From Collinsella sp. TF05-9AC (GTDB lineage Bacteria > Actinomycetota > Coriobacteriia > Coriobacteriales > Coriobacteriaceae), in assembly GCF_003438495.1 (NCBI RefSeq), contig NZ_QSSH01000007.1:26154-90153 (forward strand): a stretch of 64,000 nt of DNA, read 5' to 3'. Numbering within the stretch: position 1 is the stretch's first letter; every line of letters begins with the position of its first letter. Below the pieces are notes generated by a model that was not told the DNA's origin, searched no databases, and was given only the letters and a program-made list of their open reading frames with translations. The translations under genes and the position numbers were made by a program. This document shows positions 7,166 to 16,230 of this stretch, piece after piece.

Positions 7166-8380
7166 ATGAAATACGACTTTAGCTCGCTTATCGACCGCCA
7201 CGGTATGGACTCCATCGCCGTTGACTCCTGGGGCGAGATCCCCGGTATGGCTCCGAACGCACCCGACGAGGGCTTCGACCGCATTCCCATGTGGGTGGCC
7301 GACATGAATTATGCCACGGTGCCCACGGTCCAGGAGCACATCATTCAGCGCGCTCAACATCCCATGTTTGGCTACTTTAACCCGTGCGCCGAGTACTTCG
7401 ACCGCATCATCGAATGGCAGAGCCGCCGTAATGGCGTCGAGGGCCTGGCACCTGAGCACATCGGCTACGAAAACGGCGTGCTGGGCGGTGTCGTGTCGAC
7501 GCTGCGTGCGTATGTTCAGCCGGGCGATGCGGTGCTGGTCCATAGCCCCACCTACATCGGCTTTACCAAGTCCATCGAAGCCGCGGGCTATCGTATTGTC
7601 CACAGCCCGCTTAAGCTCGACGACCAGGGCGTGTGGCGCATGGACTTTGAGGACATGGAGCACAAGCTCGCCCAAAATCACATTCATGCCGCGGTGTTCT
7701 GCTCGCCGCACAATCCCTGCGGCCGCGTATGGGAGCGCGACGAGATCGAGCGCGCCATGGACATTTATCGCCAGCACGATTGCGTGGTGATCTCGGACGA
7801 GATTTGGTCCGATATCATCCTGCCGGGGCACAAGCATATCCCGACGCAGTCGGTGAGCGAGGATGCCCGCATGCGCACGGTTGCCCTCTACGCGCCCAGC
7901 AAGACGTTCAACCTGGCGGGTCTGGTCGGCAGCTATCACATCATCTATAACGAGACGCTGCGCGACCGCGTGTGCGCCGTGTCCAACAAGACCCACTACA
8001 ACGAGATGAACGTCCTCTCCATGCATGCGCTTATCGGTGCCTACCAGCCGCAGGGCTACGAGTGGGTGGACGAGCTCAACCAGGTGCTTGCCGACAATAT
8101 CGAGTACTTCTGCGATTACGTGGACGAGCATTTTGAGGGTGTGTCCTATTCACGTCCGCAGGGCACGTACATGGTGTTTCTGGACTGTACCGAGTGGTGC
8201 CGCGAGCATGGCCGCGATATTCAGTGGCTGCTCGACGAGGGAGCGCGCGTGGGCGTGGGGTATCAGGACGGCCGCCCGTTCCACGGGCCCTGCCACATTC
8301 GCGTGAATCTGGCGCTGCCGCTTTCGCGCGTAAGGGAAGCGTGCGACCGCCTGGACCGCTACGTTTTTAATGCACGGTAA
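7166..8380 (+). CDS. PatB/MalY-family PLP-dependent C-S lyase or aminotransferase
   Basis: This 404-aa fold-type I PLP enzyme resembles PatB/MalY cystathionine beta-lyases. The N-terminal signature is KYDFSSLIDRHGMDSIAVD, with PMWVADMNYATVP close by. Residues near 118 hold the cofactor-phosphate segment. CSPHNPCGRVW is the substrate and PLP contact loop, SDEIWSDIILPGH carries the PLP-ring aspartate, and APSKTFNLAGL holds the Schiff-base lysine. The family cleaves cystathionine or cysteine conjugates, releasing a thiol or sulfide, pyruvate and ammonia. The ATG at 7166 is preferred over an upstream in-frame ATG because GGGGGC precedes it and the homologous N-terminus begins there. Confidence 0.88.
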   Translation: MKYDFSSLIDRHGMDSIAVDSWGEIPGMAPNAPDEGFDRIPMWVADMNYATVPTVQEHIIQRAQHPMFGYFNPCAEYFDRIIEWQSRRNGVEGLAPEHIGYENGVLGGVVSTLRAYVQPGDAVLVHSPTYIGFTKSIEAAGYRIVHSPLKLDDQGVWRMDFEDMEHKLAQNHIHAAVFCSPHNPCGRVWERDEIERAMDIYRQHDCVVISDEIWSDIILPGHKHIPTQSVSEDARMRTVALYAPSKTFNLAGLVGSYHIIYNETLRDRVCAVSNKTHYNEMNVLSMHALIGAYQPQGYEWVDELNQVLADNIEYFCDYVDEHFEGVSYSRPQGTYMVFLDCTEWCREHGRDIQWLLDEGARVGVGYQDGRPFHGPCHIRVNLALPLSRVREACDRLDRYVFNAR

Positions 8381-8391
8381 GTGTGCGCTGC

Positions 8392-8430
8392 ATGCGGGCC
8401 TTCTGCCAAGTCGGCTGGAAGGCCCCGCAT
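8392..8430 (+). terminator. Hairpin after the PatB/MalY gene
   Basis: ATGCGGGCCTTC pairs with GAAGGCCCCGCAT with one bulge. No U tract follows, so it may act with other factors or only stabilise the mRNA end. Confidence 0.4.
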
Positions 8431-8523
8431 GGTAAAGCATCTGTAACCATTGGGCGCTCGTGTGGTTTTGTTTGCTATTATTTTTTACCATTTCAGTCTG
8501 TAAACAGGATCGTCTGGAGCTCG

Positions 8524-9393
8524 ATGAAAAGACCCTGTCGCTCGGTTGCCATTTCGTTGTTTTTTGTGCTTGCAGTGGCGAGCGCCTTTGTCGTAGCGAT
8601 AGCTGGCTGTTCCGGGTCGAATGACGGAGCCTCGACGTCTGCATTAGAAGGTCTGGACGCCTCGCAAGTCAAAGACGACGACCTTACGACGCTCAACGTC
8701 GGCAGCGACCTCTATCCACCGTTTGTGTATACCGACGAGTACGGCGATATCGTTGGCCTGGATGTCGAGATATTGACCGAGGCTTTGGCCCGCATTGGTT
8801 ACAAGCCAAAATACCAGCTGATCGATTGGGAAAAGAAGAAAGAGCTGCTGGCGAGCGGCGAGCTCGATTGCGTCATGGGCAGCTTTAGCATGACGGGTCG
8901 CGAGAACGAGTATCGTTGGGCCGGCCCGTACCTTGCGAGCCGCCAGGTAGTCGCGGTCGATCCCCAGAGCGATATCTACACGCTTGCCGATCTTGAGGAC
9001 AAGGTTGTGGCGGTCCAGTCCACTACCAAGCCCGAGGACATTTTGCTCAATCGTACAAATGAAAACGTTCCGCAGATCAAGGAGCTCTACAGCTTTTCGG
9101 ACCGCTCATGCCTGAACCCGGCGCTCGTCGAGGGCCTGGTCGACGCCATCGCCGCGCATGAGTCCTCGCTGCTCACCTACGAAAAAGACTATGGTGTGAT
9201 GTATCGCATTTTGGATGAGCCGCTGCTGGAGGTTGGTTTGGGCACCGCTTTCGATATCAACGATACGCGCGGCATCGACGTTAAGCTCGCCCATGCCTAC
9301 CAAGAAATGCTTGCCGATGGCACCATGGAACGTCTGGTGTCAAAGTACTTTGATGACCCTGCACCATTTTTGAATACGGAGGGCCTGTCATGA
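8524..9393 (+). CDS. Family 3 solute-binding lipoprotein
   Basis: This is a 289-aa extracytoplasmic binding protein. A signal sequence (RSVAISLFFVLAVASAFVVA) ends in the lipobox IAGC, so it is probably a membrane-anchored lipoprotein. The mature part begins its first lobe at TLNVGSDLYPPFVYTDEYGD, the usual start of amino-acid-binding family 3 proteins, with IDWEKKKELLASGELDCVMG completing the hinge. The second lobe covers DKVVAVQSTTKPEDIL onward. The start has GGAG six bases upstream. Its stop overlaps the start of the next gene, a hybrid histidine kinase. It may therefore present a ligand to that kinase rather than feed an ABC importer; no permease is nearby. Confidence 0.87.
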   Translation: MKRPCRSVAISLFFVLAVASAFVVAIAGCSGSNDGASTSALEGLDASQVKDDDLTTLNVGSDLYPPFVYTDEYGDIVGLDVEILTEALARIGYKPKYQLIDWEKKKELLASGELDCVMGSFSMTGRENEYRWAGPYLASRQVVAVDPQSDIYTLADLEDKVVAVQSTTKPEDILLNRTNENVPQIKELYSFSDRSCLNPALVEGLVDAIAAHESSLLTYEKDYGVMYRILDEPLLEVGLGTAFDINDTRGIDVKLAHAYQEMLADGTMERLVSKYFDDPAPFLNTEGLS

Positions 9394-11582
9394 TCGATGC
9401 GCCCGACCACGCCGTAGAGGAGCGGGGCGATCGTTCGGCATGGGTATGGCTTATTGCCGCCCTGTTGGGGATAGCACTCTCGGTTGTTGCCGGCATGATG
9501 AGCTACGGCTACACGACAGCCCAGGCCGAGCAGCGCTTTGCCGACGTTGTCGATTACGTGGCGACGCAGAGCCTTTCCTACGATGCGTTCAATAGCGCCT
9601 ATACGACCAAAAACCTGATTCGCGTTATGGAGATCGCCGGAGAGGTGGCGCGCGATATGGAGCGCGACGGCTCGGTGGATAACGTCGCGCTGGAGCAATA
9701 TGCTGATCAGTTCAACGTGAGCGCGCTGATCGTGACGGACGCATCGGGCAACTTGGTGTCCGAGTCCTCGACGGATGGCGTGGGCTACGAGTCGCTTGCT
9801 ACGTATCTCAAAGAAGCGCCCGTGTTGGAGGTGGCAACCCATCCGCTTAAGTCCTATACCGATCGTATTACGCTTGCGGATGATTCGGTTGCAGACATTG
9901 GTTGCGTGACCCGGCAGGATGGCGAGGGCATCGTTATCGCGGTAAGGCATCAGAGCGCGAAGGCGGTTGCAAGCAATACGCTCAAACTGCAGAGTCTGCT
10001 CGAGGGTTATGAAACCATCGATAGCGGCAATATCGTGATCGAAAACGATGGCAAGGTCGTTGCGACCAACGCCGTTGAACCCACCATCTTGGGCGTGTTC
10101 GACCTGCCTGCGACGGACGCCATCATTGTCGACGAAATTAAGGATCGATGCCTGCCCGGCAAAGTCCGACTGGTCAACGTCAACGGCGAGTGGTATTTGG
10201 GCACATACGGCAAAGCGCAAAAATTCTACGTGTACACCTATGCCTCGGCGCAGCGCTACTTTGAGGTCGTCGCGGCTGTCGCTGCCGGCGTGCTGGTGCT
10301 TTACAGCGGTGTTGTAGCCTCTGTTGTGATGGTGCGTCGCCGCGCTGATCGTCGACGCTTGACAGACTTGCTGCAGCAGGAGCGCGACTATGGCGACAAG
10401 CTGGCAAAGGCGGCGCGTGAGGCCTCGTCTGCCAACTCGGCAAAGACGGAGTTCCTGCGTCGCATGAGCCACGATCTGCGCACGCCCATCAACGGCATTC
10501 GCGGTATGGTTGAGGTCGGCGATGCCAATGCGGACGATCTGCAAAAGCAGACCGAGTGCCGCTCAAAGATCTGGACGGCATCGGGGCTGCTGCTCGACCT
10601 TGCCAACGAGGCCCTGGATATGAGTCGTCTGGAGAGCGGGCAGATCGAACTGGAGCTTGTTCCCACAAACTTGGTGACCCTCAACCACGAGGTGCGCGAT
10701 ATTCTGGAGCGCCAGGCCGAGGAGCGTCTGGTGACAATTATCTGCGACCAGCAGACGCTTAATCATCCCTATGCGCGGGTGAGCGTGACGCACCTCAAGC
10801 GCTTGTTGCTCAATATTGCCGGCAATGCCGTCAAGTACAACCGCCGGGGCGGCTATGTTCGCCTGGTGTGCCGCGAGGTGGAGCCAGTGGATGGCGCCCC
10901 CGTCTATGAATACACGATCGCCGATAACGGTATTGGCATGAGCGAGGAGTTCCAACAGCACCTCTACGAACCGTTTTGTCGCGAGGAGCAACAGGTGGAA
11001 GGCGCTTCGTCGGGAACTGGTCTGGGTGCGCCTATTGCCAAACAGTTGGTCGAGCTTATGGGCGGAACCATGAGCTTTACGAGCATCTTGGGGCAGGGGA
11101 CGACGTTTACCATCCGTCTGCCGTTTGAGAAGTGCGAGCGCTCCGAGATTCCTCAGGCTGTGCGCGTGGACGCGGGGGATGGCGATGCGCTCCAGGGCTT
11201 GCGCGTTTTGCTCGTAGAGGATAACGACCTGAATGCCGAGATTGCACAGTTTACGCTCGCCCGCGCCGGTGCCGTCGTGACGCATGCTAAGGATGGTGAG
11301 TCTGCCGTTGAGGCGTTTGCCGCGAGCGCACCGCACGAGTACGACGTGGTGTTGATGGACATCATGATGCCCGGTATCGATGGCCTTGAGGCCACGCGTC
11401 GAATTCGAGCACTCGATCGCGAGGATGCCGCGACCACGCCGATTATCGCCGTGAGTGCCAACGCCTTTGCCGACGACCGCAGGCTTTCGCGTGAGGCGGG
11501 CATGGATGCGCACCTGAGTAAACCCGTGAGCTCGCAGGAGCTCGTTGAGGCGCTTGCGCACATAGCCGCCGACGCTTCATAA
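9390..11582 (+). CDS. Hybrid sensor histidine kinase/response regulator
   Basis: This 730-aa protein has a first membrane span near residues 18-40 and an extracellular sensor of about 250 residues. A second span near 295-318 (VVAAVAAGVLVLYSGVVASVV) and a coiled linker follow. Next come HisKA with the phosphoacceptor histidine in FLRRMSHDLRTPINGI, HATPase motifs (NAVKYNR, DNGIGM, GTGLGAPIAKQL) and a receiver domain (LLVEDNDLNAEI, phosphoacceptor in VVLMDIMMPGIDG). No HPt domain is present, so a separate phosphotransfer protein would be needed. It overlaps the upstream binding-protein gene by four bases (ATGA), which suggests a coupled sensing unit. The target is not evident; no DNA-binding output lies adjacent. 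Confidence 0.93.
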   Translation: MIDAPDHAVEERGDRSAWVWLIAALLGIALSVVAGMMSYGYTTAQAEQRFADVVDYVATQSLSYDAFNSAYTTKNLIRVMEIAGEVARDMERDGSVDNVALEQYADQFNVSALIVTDASGNLVSESSTDGVGYESLATYLKEAPVLEVATHPLKSYTDRITLADDSVADIGCVTRQDGEGIVIAVRHQSAKAVASNTLKLQSLLEGYETIDSGNIVIENDGKVVATNAVEPTILGVFDLPATDAIIVDEIKDRCLPGKVRLVNVNGEWYLGTYGKAQKFYVYTYASAQRYFEVVAAVAAGVLVLYSGVVASVVMVRRRADRRRLTDLLQQERDYGDKLAKAAREASSANSAKTEFLRRMSHDLRTPINGIRGMVEVGDANADDLQKQTECRSKIWTASGLLLDLANEALDMSRLESGQIELELVPTNLVTLNHEVRDILERQAEERLVTIICDQQTLNHPYARVSVTHLKRLLLNIAGNAVKYNRRGGYVRLVCREVEPVDGAPVYEYTIADNGIGMSEEFQQHLYEPFCREEQQVEGASSGTGLGAPIAKQLVELMGGTMSFTSILGQGTTFTIRLPFEKCERSEIPQAVRVDAGDGDALQGLRVLLVEDNDLNAEIAQFTLARAGAVVTHAKDGESAVEAFAASAPHEYDVVLMDIMMPGIDGLEATRRIRALDREDAATTPIIAVSANAFADDRRLSREAGMDAHLSKPVSSQELVEALAHIAADAS

Positions 11583-11585
11583 GCA

Positions 11586-11623
11586 TATGGCCTGGTTCCA
11601 AGGTGGGTTGGAACCAGGCCATA
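11586..11623. terminator. Perfect 16-bp hairpin between convergent genes
   Basis: TATGGCCTGGTTCCAA (11586-11601) and its reverse complement (11608-11623) enclose GGTGGG. It lies between the hybrid kinase and the convergent Nim-like gene. U-rich sequence follows on the + side only loosely. Confidence 0.6.
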
Positions 11624-11652
11624 GTGCTATTTGTGAGTTTTGCTTTTGAGGC

Positions 11653-12132
11653 TTACTTTTCCTGAATCTGCTTGCCGCAAAGATGCTCAATCGTAATCTC
11701 GTAGAGCTGGACGCCCTTAATGTCCTTGGCGATTTCCTCTTCGACCTCCTCGGCAGAAGGGTAGTACTTAAGCGCGAGTTGGCGGACTTTATCCTCGATA
11801 AACGCGGGGGTGTCATTCGCCAGGCGACAGCGGCCAAAGACCACGGTACTCATAACGTAGGGAGCCCAGTCACCGTCCTTGTACCACTCGTTGCCGTAAA
11901 CGGTAAAGCAGACCTTGTCATCGCGCTTGAGTGCGTCGACCTTGTGGCCGGCCTTGGCGCCATGGAAATAAATCTTGTCGTGCTCGGCGTCAAAGAAGTA
12001 GTTGACGGGAATGGCGTACGGGTAGCCATCGTCGCCGTTGACGGCAAAGACGCCGCGCTTGCAGGTAGCGAGCAGTTCGCGCGCTTCCTCGTCGGTGATG
12101 GCGCGTTTCTTTCGACGTAAGGGCCTAAACAT
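11653..12132 (-). CDS. Pyridoxamine 5'-phosphate oxidase-like (NimA-type) flavoprotein
   Basis: This is a 159-aa split-barrel flavoprotein. It begins with a basic segment (FRPLRRKKRAIT) and continues with the NimA-like pattern ITDEEARELLATCKRGVFAVNGDDGYPYAIPVNY, then IYFHGAKAGHKVDALKRDDKVCFTVYG. NimA-type proteins of anaerobes reduce 5-nitroimidazoles to amino derivatives; many relatives have unknown physiological roles. The ATG has AAAGGAC upstream. The gene lies between two hybrid-kinase loci and shares its strand with the following one. Whether it gives nitroimidazole tolerance cannot be judged from sequence alone. Confidence 0.85.
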   Translation of the reverse strand: MFRPLRRKKRAITDEEARELLATCKRGVFAVNGDDGYPYAIPVNYFFDAEHDKIYFHGAKAGHKVDALKRDDKVCFTVYGNEWYKDGDWAPYVMSTVVFGRCRLANDTPAFIEDKVRQLALKYYPSAEEVEEEIAKDIKGVQLYEITIEHLCGKQIQEK

Positions 12133-12173
12133 CGTTGGCGTCCTTTCTACTGCGTATGGTTGTTGAGCACAAA

Positions 12174-13745
12174 CTATAGCGAAACAGCTCCGTTTTTCTT
12201 GATGCGGGCGAGTATGTTTTTGAGCTTGTTAAAGTCGAGCGGTTTGGACAGATGGGCGTTCATGCCGGCTTCGTGTGCCGCCTTGGCGTCCTCGGCAAAG
12301 GCATTGGCGGTGAGCGCGATGATGGGGATATCGGCTGCATCGACCTTCTCGCTCAGACGAATCGCGCGGGTCGCCTCGTAACCGTCCATGTCCGGCATCA
12401 TAATGTCCATCAGGATCGCATCGAAGCTGCCGGCGGGACGGCCAACGTATAGGTCGACCGCTTCGTTGCCATCGGCGGCGCGAGTTACGACAATGCCTTC
12501 GCTTTCGAGCAGCGCCTGGGCAATCTCGGCATTGAGCTCGTTATCTTCTGCCAAAAGAACGTTCATGCCGGCAAGCGAGCAGCTGTCTGCTTGCTCGTCC
12601 GCGCGTTCTCTTGCCTGAGGGTCTTTGTCGATATCGAGCGGAATCTGGACGTTGAACGTACTCCCCACGCCAACCTCACTCGAAATCTCAATCGTGCCGC
12701 CCATCAGTTCAATAAGCGACTTGACGATTGGCATGCCCATGCCGGTTCCTTGGAACTTGCTGCGCGCATCGTCACCTTCTTGGGCAAACGGCTCATAGAT
12801 ATGCTTTAAAAACTTGGGAGTCATACCAATGCCGGTGTCCGAAACGCTAAAGCAAAAGAGAGCGCGCCCGTTATCGAGTGGCTTGGTCTTTGAGCTAAAG
12901 GTGACGGAGCCGCCGTGCTTGTTGTACTTAATGCTGTTGTCTAACAGGTTGATCATGATCTGTCGGATATGGGTGGGACTGCCGACCATGTATGGCCCCG
13001 TGGCGTACGGCAGACTATTGTCCTGCATTGTGATGCCGTTACTGGACGCGCGGAGCTTGCACAGCACCAGCGTATCGTCACAGAGCTCTTTGAGGTTAAA
13101 AGGCGTATGCTCCAGTGTTAGCTTGCGGTCTTCGATTTTGCCCATCTCGAGGATGTCGTTGATCAGCGAGAGCAGGTGATTGGCGGCAACGCGCGCCTTG
13201 GCACGGCTCTCGCGGGCGACCTTGATATCGCCTTCCTTCAATTCCTCAATCTCGATAAGGCCCAGGATACCGTTGAGCGGCGTACGGATGTCGTGGCTCA
13301 TGCGCGTGAGGAATGCCGTCTTAGCGGCGTTGGCAGCGTCGGCTTTTTTGCGCTCGGTTCGAGCGCGCACGAGCGCCCAGATGAGCAGGACGATGCCGAC
13401 CGACAACATACCGATGAGGGTAGCGGCAATGGCGGTGCGGTTGCGAAAAAGGAATTGAAGCGTGTCTGATTCCTGGGTCGTGTACGACGTGGAGGAGTAA
13501 TTGCTTGCGGAGAGCGATTCTCCGGCATTGATGATGCCCTTGTTGATGATTCCCAGCAGCTCGGGCTTTCCGTGCGAAATCCAGCACGAGAGCTCACAGG
13601 TGTCAGGGAGCTCGACCGTCTCGTAGTCCTTGAGATCATGACGGTCGCCGATGGTTTTTATGCGTGAGCTGGGAGCGACGATGCAGTGCGCCATTCCCTT
13701 CCTGAGGGCGTCGAACGCTTCATCGTCGGATTGGTATTCGGTCAC
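12174..13745 (-). CDS. Hybrid sensor kinase, 3' part of a frameshifted BvgS-like gene
   Basis: The 523-residue frame starts abruptly at a GTG with TEYQSDDEAFDALRKGMAHC, which is the second lobe of a periplasmic binding domain. One membrane span follows near 105-127 (AIAATLIGMLSVGIVLLIWAL), then HisKA (FLTRMSHDIRTPLNGI), HATPase (DNSIKYNK, DTGIGM, GTGMGMPIVKSL) and a receiver domain (LLAEDNELNAEI, ILMDIMMPDMDGY). No signal peptide is present, so a lone product could not place its N-terminal half-domain outside the cell. Upstream codons in this frame read YQIIVCQQNALESLFPTATV, continuing the binding domain. The frame is therefore most likely the 3' part of one gene with the neighbour. Confidence 0.85.
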   Translation of the reverse strand: MTEYQSDDEAFDALRKGMAHCIVAPSSRIKTIGDRHDLKDYETVELPDTCELSCWISHGKPELLGIINKGIINAGESLSASNYSSTSYTTQESDTLQFLFRNRTAIAATLIGMLSVGIVLLIWALVRARTERKKADAANAAKTAFLTRMSHDIRTPLNGILGLIEIEELKEGDIKVARESRAKARVAANHLLSLINDILEMGKIEDRKLTLEHTPFNLKELCDDTLVLCKLRASSNGITMQDNSLPYATGPYMVGSPTHIRQIMINLLDNSIKYNKHGGSVTFSSKTKPLDNGRALFCFSVSDTGIGMTPKFLKHIYEPFAQEGDDARSKFQGTGMGMPIVKSLIELMGGTIEISSEVGVGSTFNVQIPLDIDKDPQARERADEQADSCSLAGMNVLLAEDNELNAEIAQALLESEGIVVTRAADGNEAVDLYVGRPAGSFDAILMDIMMPDMDGYEATRAIRLSEKVDAADIPIIALTANAFAEDAKAAHEAGMNAHLSKPLDFNKLKNILARIKKNGAVSL

Positions 13746-14983
13746 GGTCGCTGTGGGGAACAGACTTTCAAGTGCATTTTGTTGACAAACGATGATTTGG
13801 TACAGGCGATGTTCTGAAGGTCTTTGTTCAGGTCGCTGCCGGTGTGGATGGCGGTGAGGGATATGGTCCCCAACGATACCGACTGCACAACGCCTGATTG
13901 CTCGGCAAACCAGTAATCTCGGTATACCGGCAGCGCAACGTCTATGCTTCCCTTTGACAGGGCCTTTGACATCATCTTGTAGCTATCAAAGGCGACGGTT
14001 TTGACCGTAATGCCAAATTTATCGTGCAACGTCGTCGCAAGCGATGCGAGCGAGCCTTCCATTTCGCCGTTTTCGTCTTCGTTGCAGTAGGGGAGTCTGC
14101 CCGTAATGTAGCCGAGCGCGATGGTGTTGTCATTTGTTTTGAGCCAGGAACGTTCGGGGCCGTTGAGCGATGATGAACCGCTGTTTTGGGCCGAGTAGTT
14201 AGATTTGACTTCGTCGATATAGCGTGGGTTGACGCGGGCGATTGCCGACATGGCGGCATTGATGTCGTCCATCAGGTCGGGGCGGCTTTTGGGGACGGCA
14301 AAATAGTAGTCGCTCGAACCAATGTAGAACATGGGGGAGGCGCTGGGTGACGAGGTCGTGTCGTTCATGATGATGGCATCGACCTCGTTGTTTGCGAGCG
14401 CGTCAAAGAGGGCACCGCCAGTGTTGATTTCTTTATAGGTGCAGGTAATGCCTTCGTTGGCGAGCCACTGCTGGCCAACGAAGGTTTGCATAACGCCGGG
14501 GTTGCAGCCGATGGTAAGGCCTTGGAGCGCTTGGGGGTCACCCTTGGCCAGATCGTCGCGATCGGGCTTGGCGTAGATGAAGTAGCGCTCGGTGCCCTCG
14601 GGGTTCGAGGAAAAGAGCAGCTTTTGGGCACGTTCCTCGGAGTAGGAGATGTTGGGCATGAGGTCGATCTCGCCCGCCTCGAGCATGTCCAAAAGCTCGG
14701 TGAAGGTGCCGGAGACGTATTCGTACCGCCAGCCGGGCGTGTAGTACGACAGGGTCTGGAGGTACTCGTAACCCCATCCCGAGAGACGCTCGCCGGGGGT
14801 GCCGTCCTGGAAGCCCTCGTTGTTGACGAGCCAGCCGACGCGGACCGTCTTGACTGGCTGACTAGAGTCATCGGCAAAAGCCTGAACAGGCGCGATTGAA
14901 CTCAGCACGGCAAGCGCGGCAAGCACAATGGTCAGGGCGCGACATATAACTGAACGAAGGGCAGTGGCAGCTCTCACATGCAA
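13742..14983 (-). CDS. Tandem solute-binding sensor domains, 5' part of the frameshifted kinase gene
   Basis: The 413-residue frame has a signal sequence (TIVLAALAVLSSIAPVQAFA), one complete family 3 binding domain from VRVGWLVNNEGFQDG onward, and the first lobe of a second (TIALGYITGRLPYCNEDENG). It then drifts into an unrelated tail (KSSFVNKMHLKVCSPQRP) exactly where the neighbouring frame supplies the missing lobe. One missing base near 13795-13805 would join the two into a roughly 930-residue SBP-SBP-TM-HisKA-HATPase-REC kinase like BvgS/EvgS. The frame begins at TTG 14983; a GTG at 14977 with AGGA upstream is the better start. It could be a real mutation, a sequencing error or, less likely, programmed frameshifting. 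Confidence 0.82.
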   Translation of the reverse strand: MHVRAATALRSVICRALTIVLAALAVLSSIAPVQAFADDSSQPVKTVRVGWLVNNEGFQDGTPGERLSGWGYEYLQTLSYYTPGWRYEYVSGTFTELLDMLEAGEIDLMPNISYSEERAQKLLFSSNPEGTERYFIYAKPDRDDLAKGDPQALQGLTIGCNPGVMQTFVGQQWLANEGITCTYKEINTGGALFDALANNEVDAIIMNDTTSSPSASPMFYIGSSDYYFAVPKSRPDLMDDINAAMSAIARVNPRYIDEVKSNYSAQNSGSSSLNGPERSWLKTNDNTIALGYITGRLPYCNEDENGEMEGSLASLATTLHDKFGITVKTVAFDSYKMMSKALSKGSIDVALPVYRDYWFAEQSGVVQSVSLGTISLTAIHTGSDLNKDLQNIACTKSSFVNKMHLKVCSPQRP

Positions 14984-15065
14984 TCCTAACGAATCGAGAC
15001 ATTACCGCATAAGGATACCAGCTCAGCCTGCCCAGTTGGCAGCTGTACCGCTAAACGCTCCCGCC

Positions 15066-15122
15066 CGGCAGCTGGGGACAGTCCCTTTCTGCCGGCACAA
15101 AAGGAACGTCCTTAGCTGCCGG
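15066..15122. repeat. GGGAC-family composite palindrome, type C
   Basis: CGGCAGCT and AGCTGCCG form the outer arms. Inside lie GGGGACAGTCCCTTT and AAAAGGAACGTCC, the same components found at 29578-29630. It precedes the K+ channel gene. Confidence 0.65.
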
Positions 15123-15128
15123 TTGTGG

Positions 15129-15134
15129 GACAAT
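15129..15134 (+). promoter_or_regulatory. Candidate -10 box for the K+ channel gene
   Basis: GACAAT lies 41 bases before the ATG at 15176, just outside the type C repeat. No clear -35 hexamer is seen. Confidence 0.35.
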
Positions 15135-15175
15135 ACCGGGCGAACGTGATTGGGCGTCTGGGAAAAGGGGTCGCG

Positions 15176-15601
15176 ATGAACAAGTTGAGGACGCTTGCCG
15201 ATGTGCTGCGACAGGCTGGCTTTGCGCGCATCACGGGTCTGTTTCTTATCTTTTACCTGCTGTGCTCGACGGCTGTCTGGCTGTCCGAGCCTACGACCCT
15301 CACCTTTGGCGATGGCCTGTGGTTTAGCTTCGAGACGGTCTCGACCATCGGCTTTGGCGACATTCCGGCCGAAACACCGGTTGCCCGCGCTATTACCGTC
15401 GTCTTGAGCGTTATTAGCATCTTCTACATCGCCATGCTCACGGGCGTGGCGGTGAACTACTGCAATACGCTCATCAAGATGCGTCAAAAGGACACCATGG
15501 CGCGCTTTATGGACGATCTTGAGCATTTGGAAGAGCTCGATCGCGACCAGCTCGCCGACCTGTCGCGCCGCGTGCGCGAATATCGGCGCCGCCAACGCTA
15601 G
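15176..15601 (+). CDS. Two-transmembrane potassium channel
   Basis: This is a 141-aa ion-channel (KcsA-like) subunit. The first span is ITGLFLIFYLLCSTAVWL, followed by a pore helix and the selectivity filter TIGFGD (SFETVSTIGFGDIPAET), and the second span is AITVVLSVISIFYIAMLTGVAV. The short cytoplasmic tail is charged and probably helical (DLEHLEELDRDQLADLSRRVREYRRR). Four subunits would form the pore. No RCK or other ligand domain is attached. The ATG at 15176 follows GGGG; a longer frame from 15125 adds residues without family similarity. A LOG-family gene follows 36 bases later on the same strand. Confidence 0.88.
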   Translation: MNKLRTLADVLRQAGFARITGLFLIFYLLCSTAVWLSEPTTLTFGDGLWFSFETVSTIGFGDIPAETPVARAITVVLSVISIFYIAMLTGVAVNYCNTLIKMRQKDTMARFMDDLEHLEELDRDQLADLSRRVREYRRRQR

Positions 15602-15637
15602 AGCGGGCGCCGCGCGTCACGATGAGGGGGACTGAAT

Positions 15638-16171
15638 ATGAATATCACCGTGTATCTGGGTGCCAGTGTCGGTAACGACCCAGCATTTCTGCCTGCGGTA
15701 CAGGAGCTGGGCAACTGGATTGGCGCCAACGGACACGCGTTGGTATACGGCGGGTCCAAATCGGGCCTGATGGGTGCGCTCGCCGATAGCGTGCTCGATG
15801 CTGGCGGACACGTGACGGGTGTTGAGCCGAGCTTTTTTATCGAGGCCGAGTTTCAACATGACGGTATCGACGACCTCATCGTGACGAGTGATATGGCCGA
15901 GCGCAAAGCCAAGATGATTGAGCTCGGCGATGCGTTCATCGCCTTTCCCGGTGGGACGGGCACGCTCGAGGAGATTGCCGAGGTCATGTCCGCGGTGTCG
16001 TTGGGGCACCTGAGTGCTCCGTGCATCCTGTATAACCTGGACGGTTACTACAACGACCTCAAGGCGCTGCTCGGGCACATGATTGATAAAGGGCTTTCGA
16101 GCCCGAGGCGCCAGCACGGCATCTACTTTGCCGACGATTTGCGCGAGATTGTCTCGATTATCAACGGATGA
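15638..16171 (+). CDS. LOG-family nucleotide 5'-monophosphate phosphoribohydrolase-like protein
   Basis: This 177-aa Rossmann-like protein belongs to the TIGR00730 (LOG) family, often misnamed lysine decarboxylase. The N-terminal strand VYLGASVGN and GHALVYGGSKSGLMGALADS form the nucleotide pocket. The hallmark PGGTGTLEE near residues 108-116 carries catalytic residues, with the preceding ERKAKMIELGDAFIAFPGG also typical. LOG enzymes cleave nucleoside 5'-monophosphates to the base and ribose 5-phosphate; the physiological bacterial substrate is often unclear. GAGGGGG precedes the ATG by about a helical turn. It may be cotranscribed with the upstream channel gene. Confidence 0.88.
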   Translation: MNITVYLGASVGNDPAFLPAVQELGNWIGANGHALVYGGSKSGLMGALADSVLDAGGHVTGVEPSFFIEAEFQHDGIDDLIVTSDMAERKAKMIELGDAFIAFPGGTGTLEEIAEVMSAVSLGHLSAPCILYNLDGYYNDLKALLGHMIDKGLSSPRRQHGIYFADDLREIVSIING

Positions 16172-16230
16172 GTCTTGAGCCTGTCCCGCCGTGGTCCCCG
16201 GTGGCTCCGTTTGCAGCGCAGACGGTTGGC

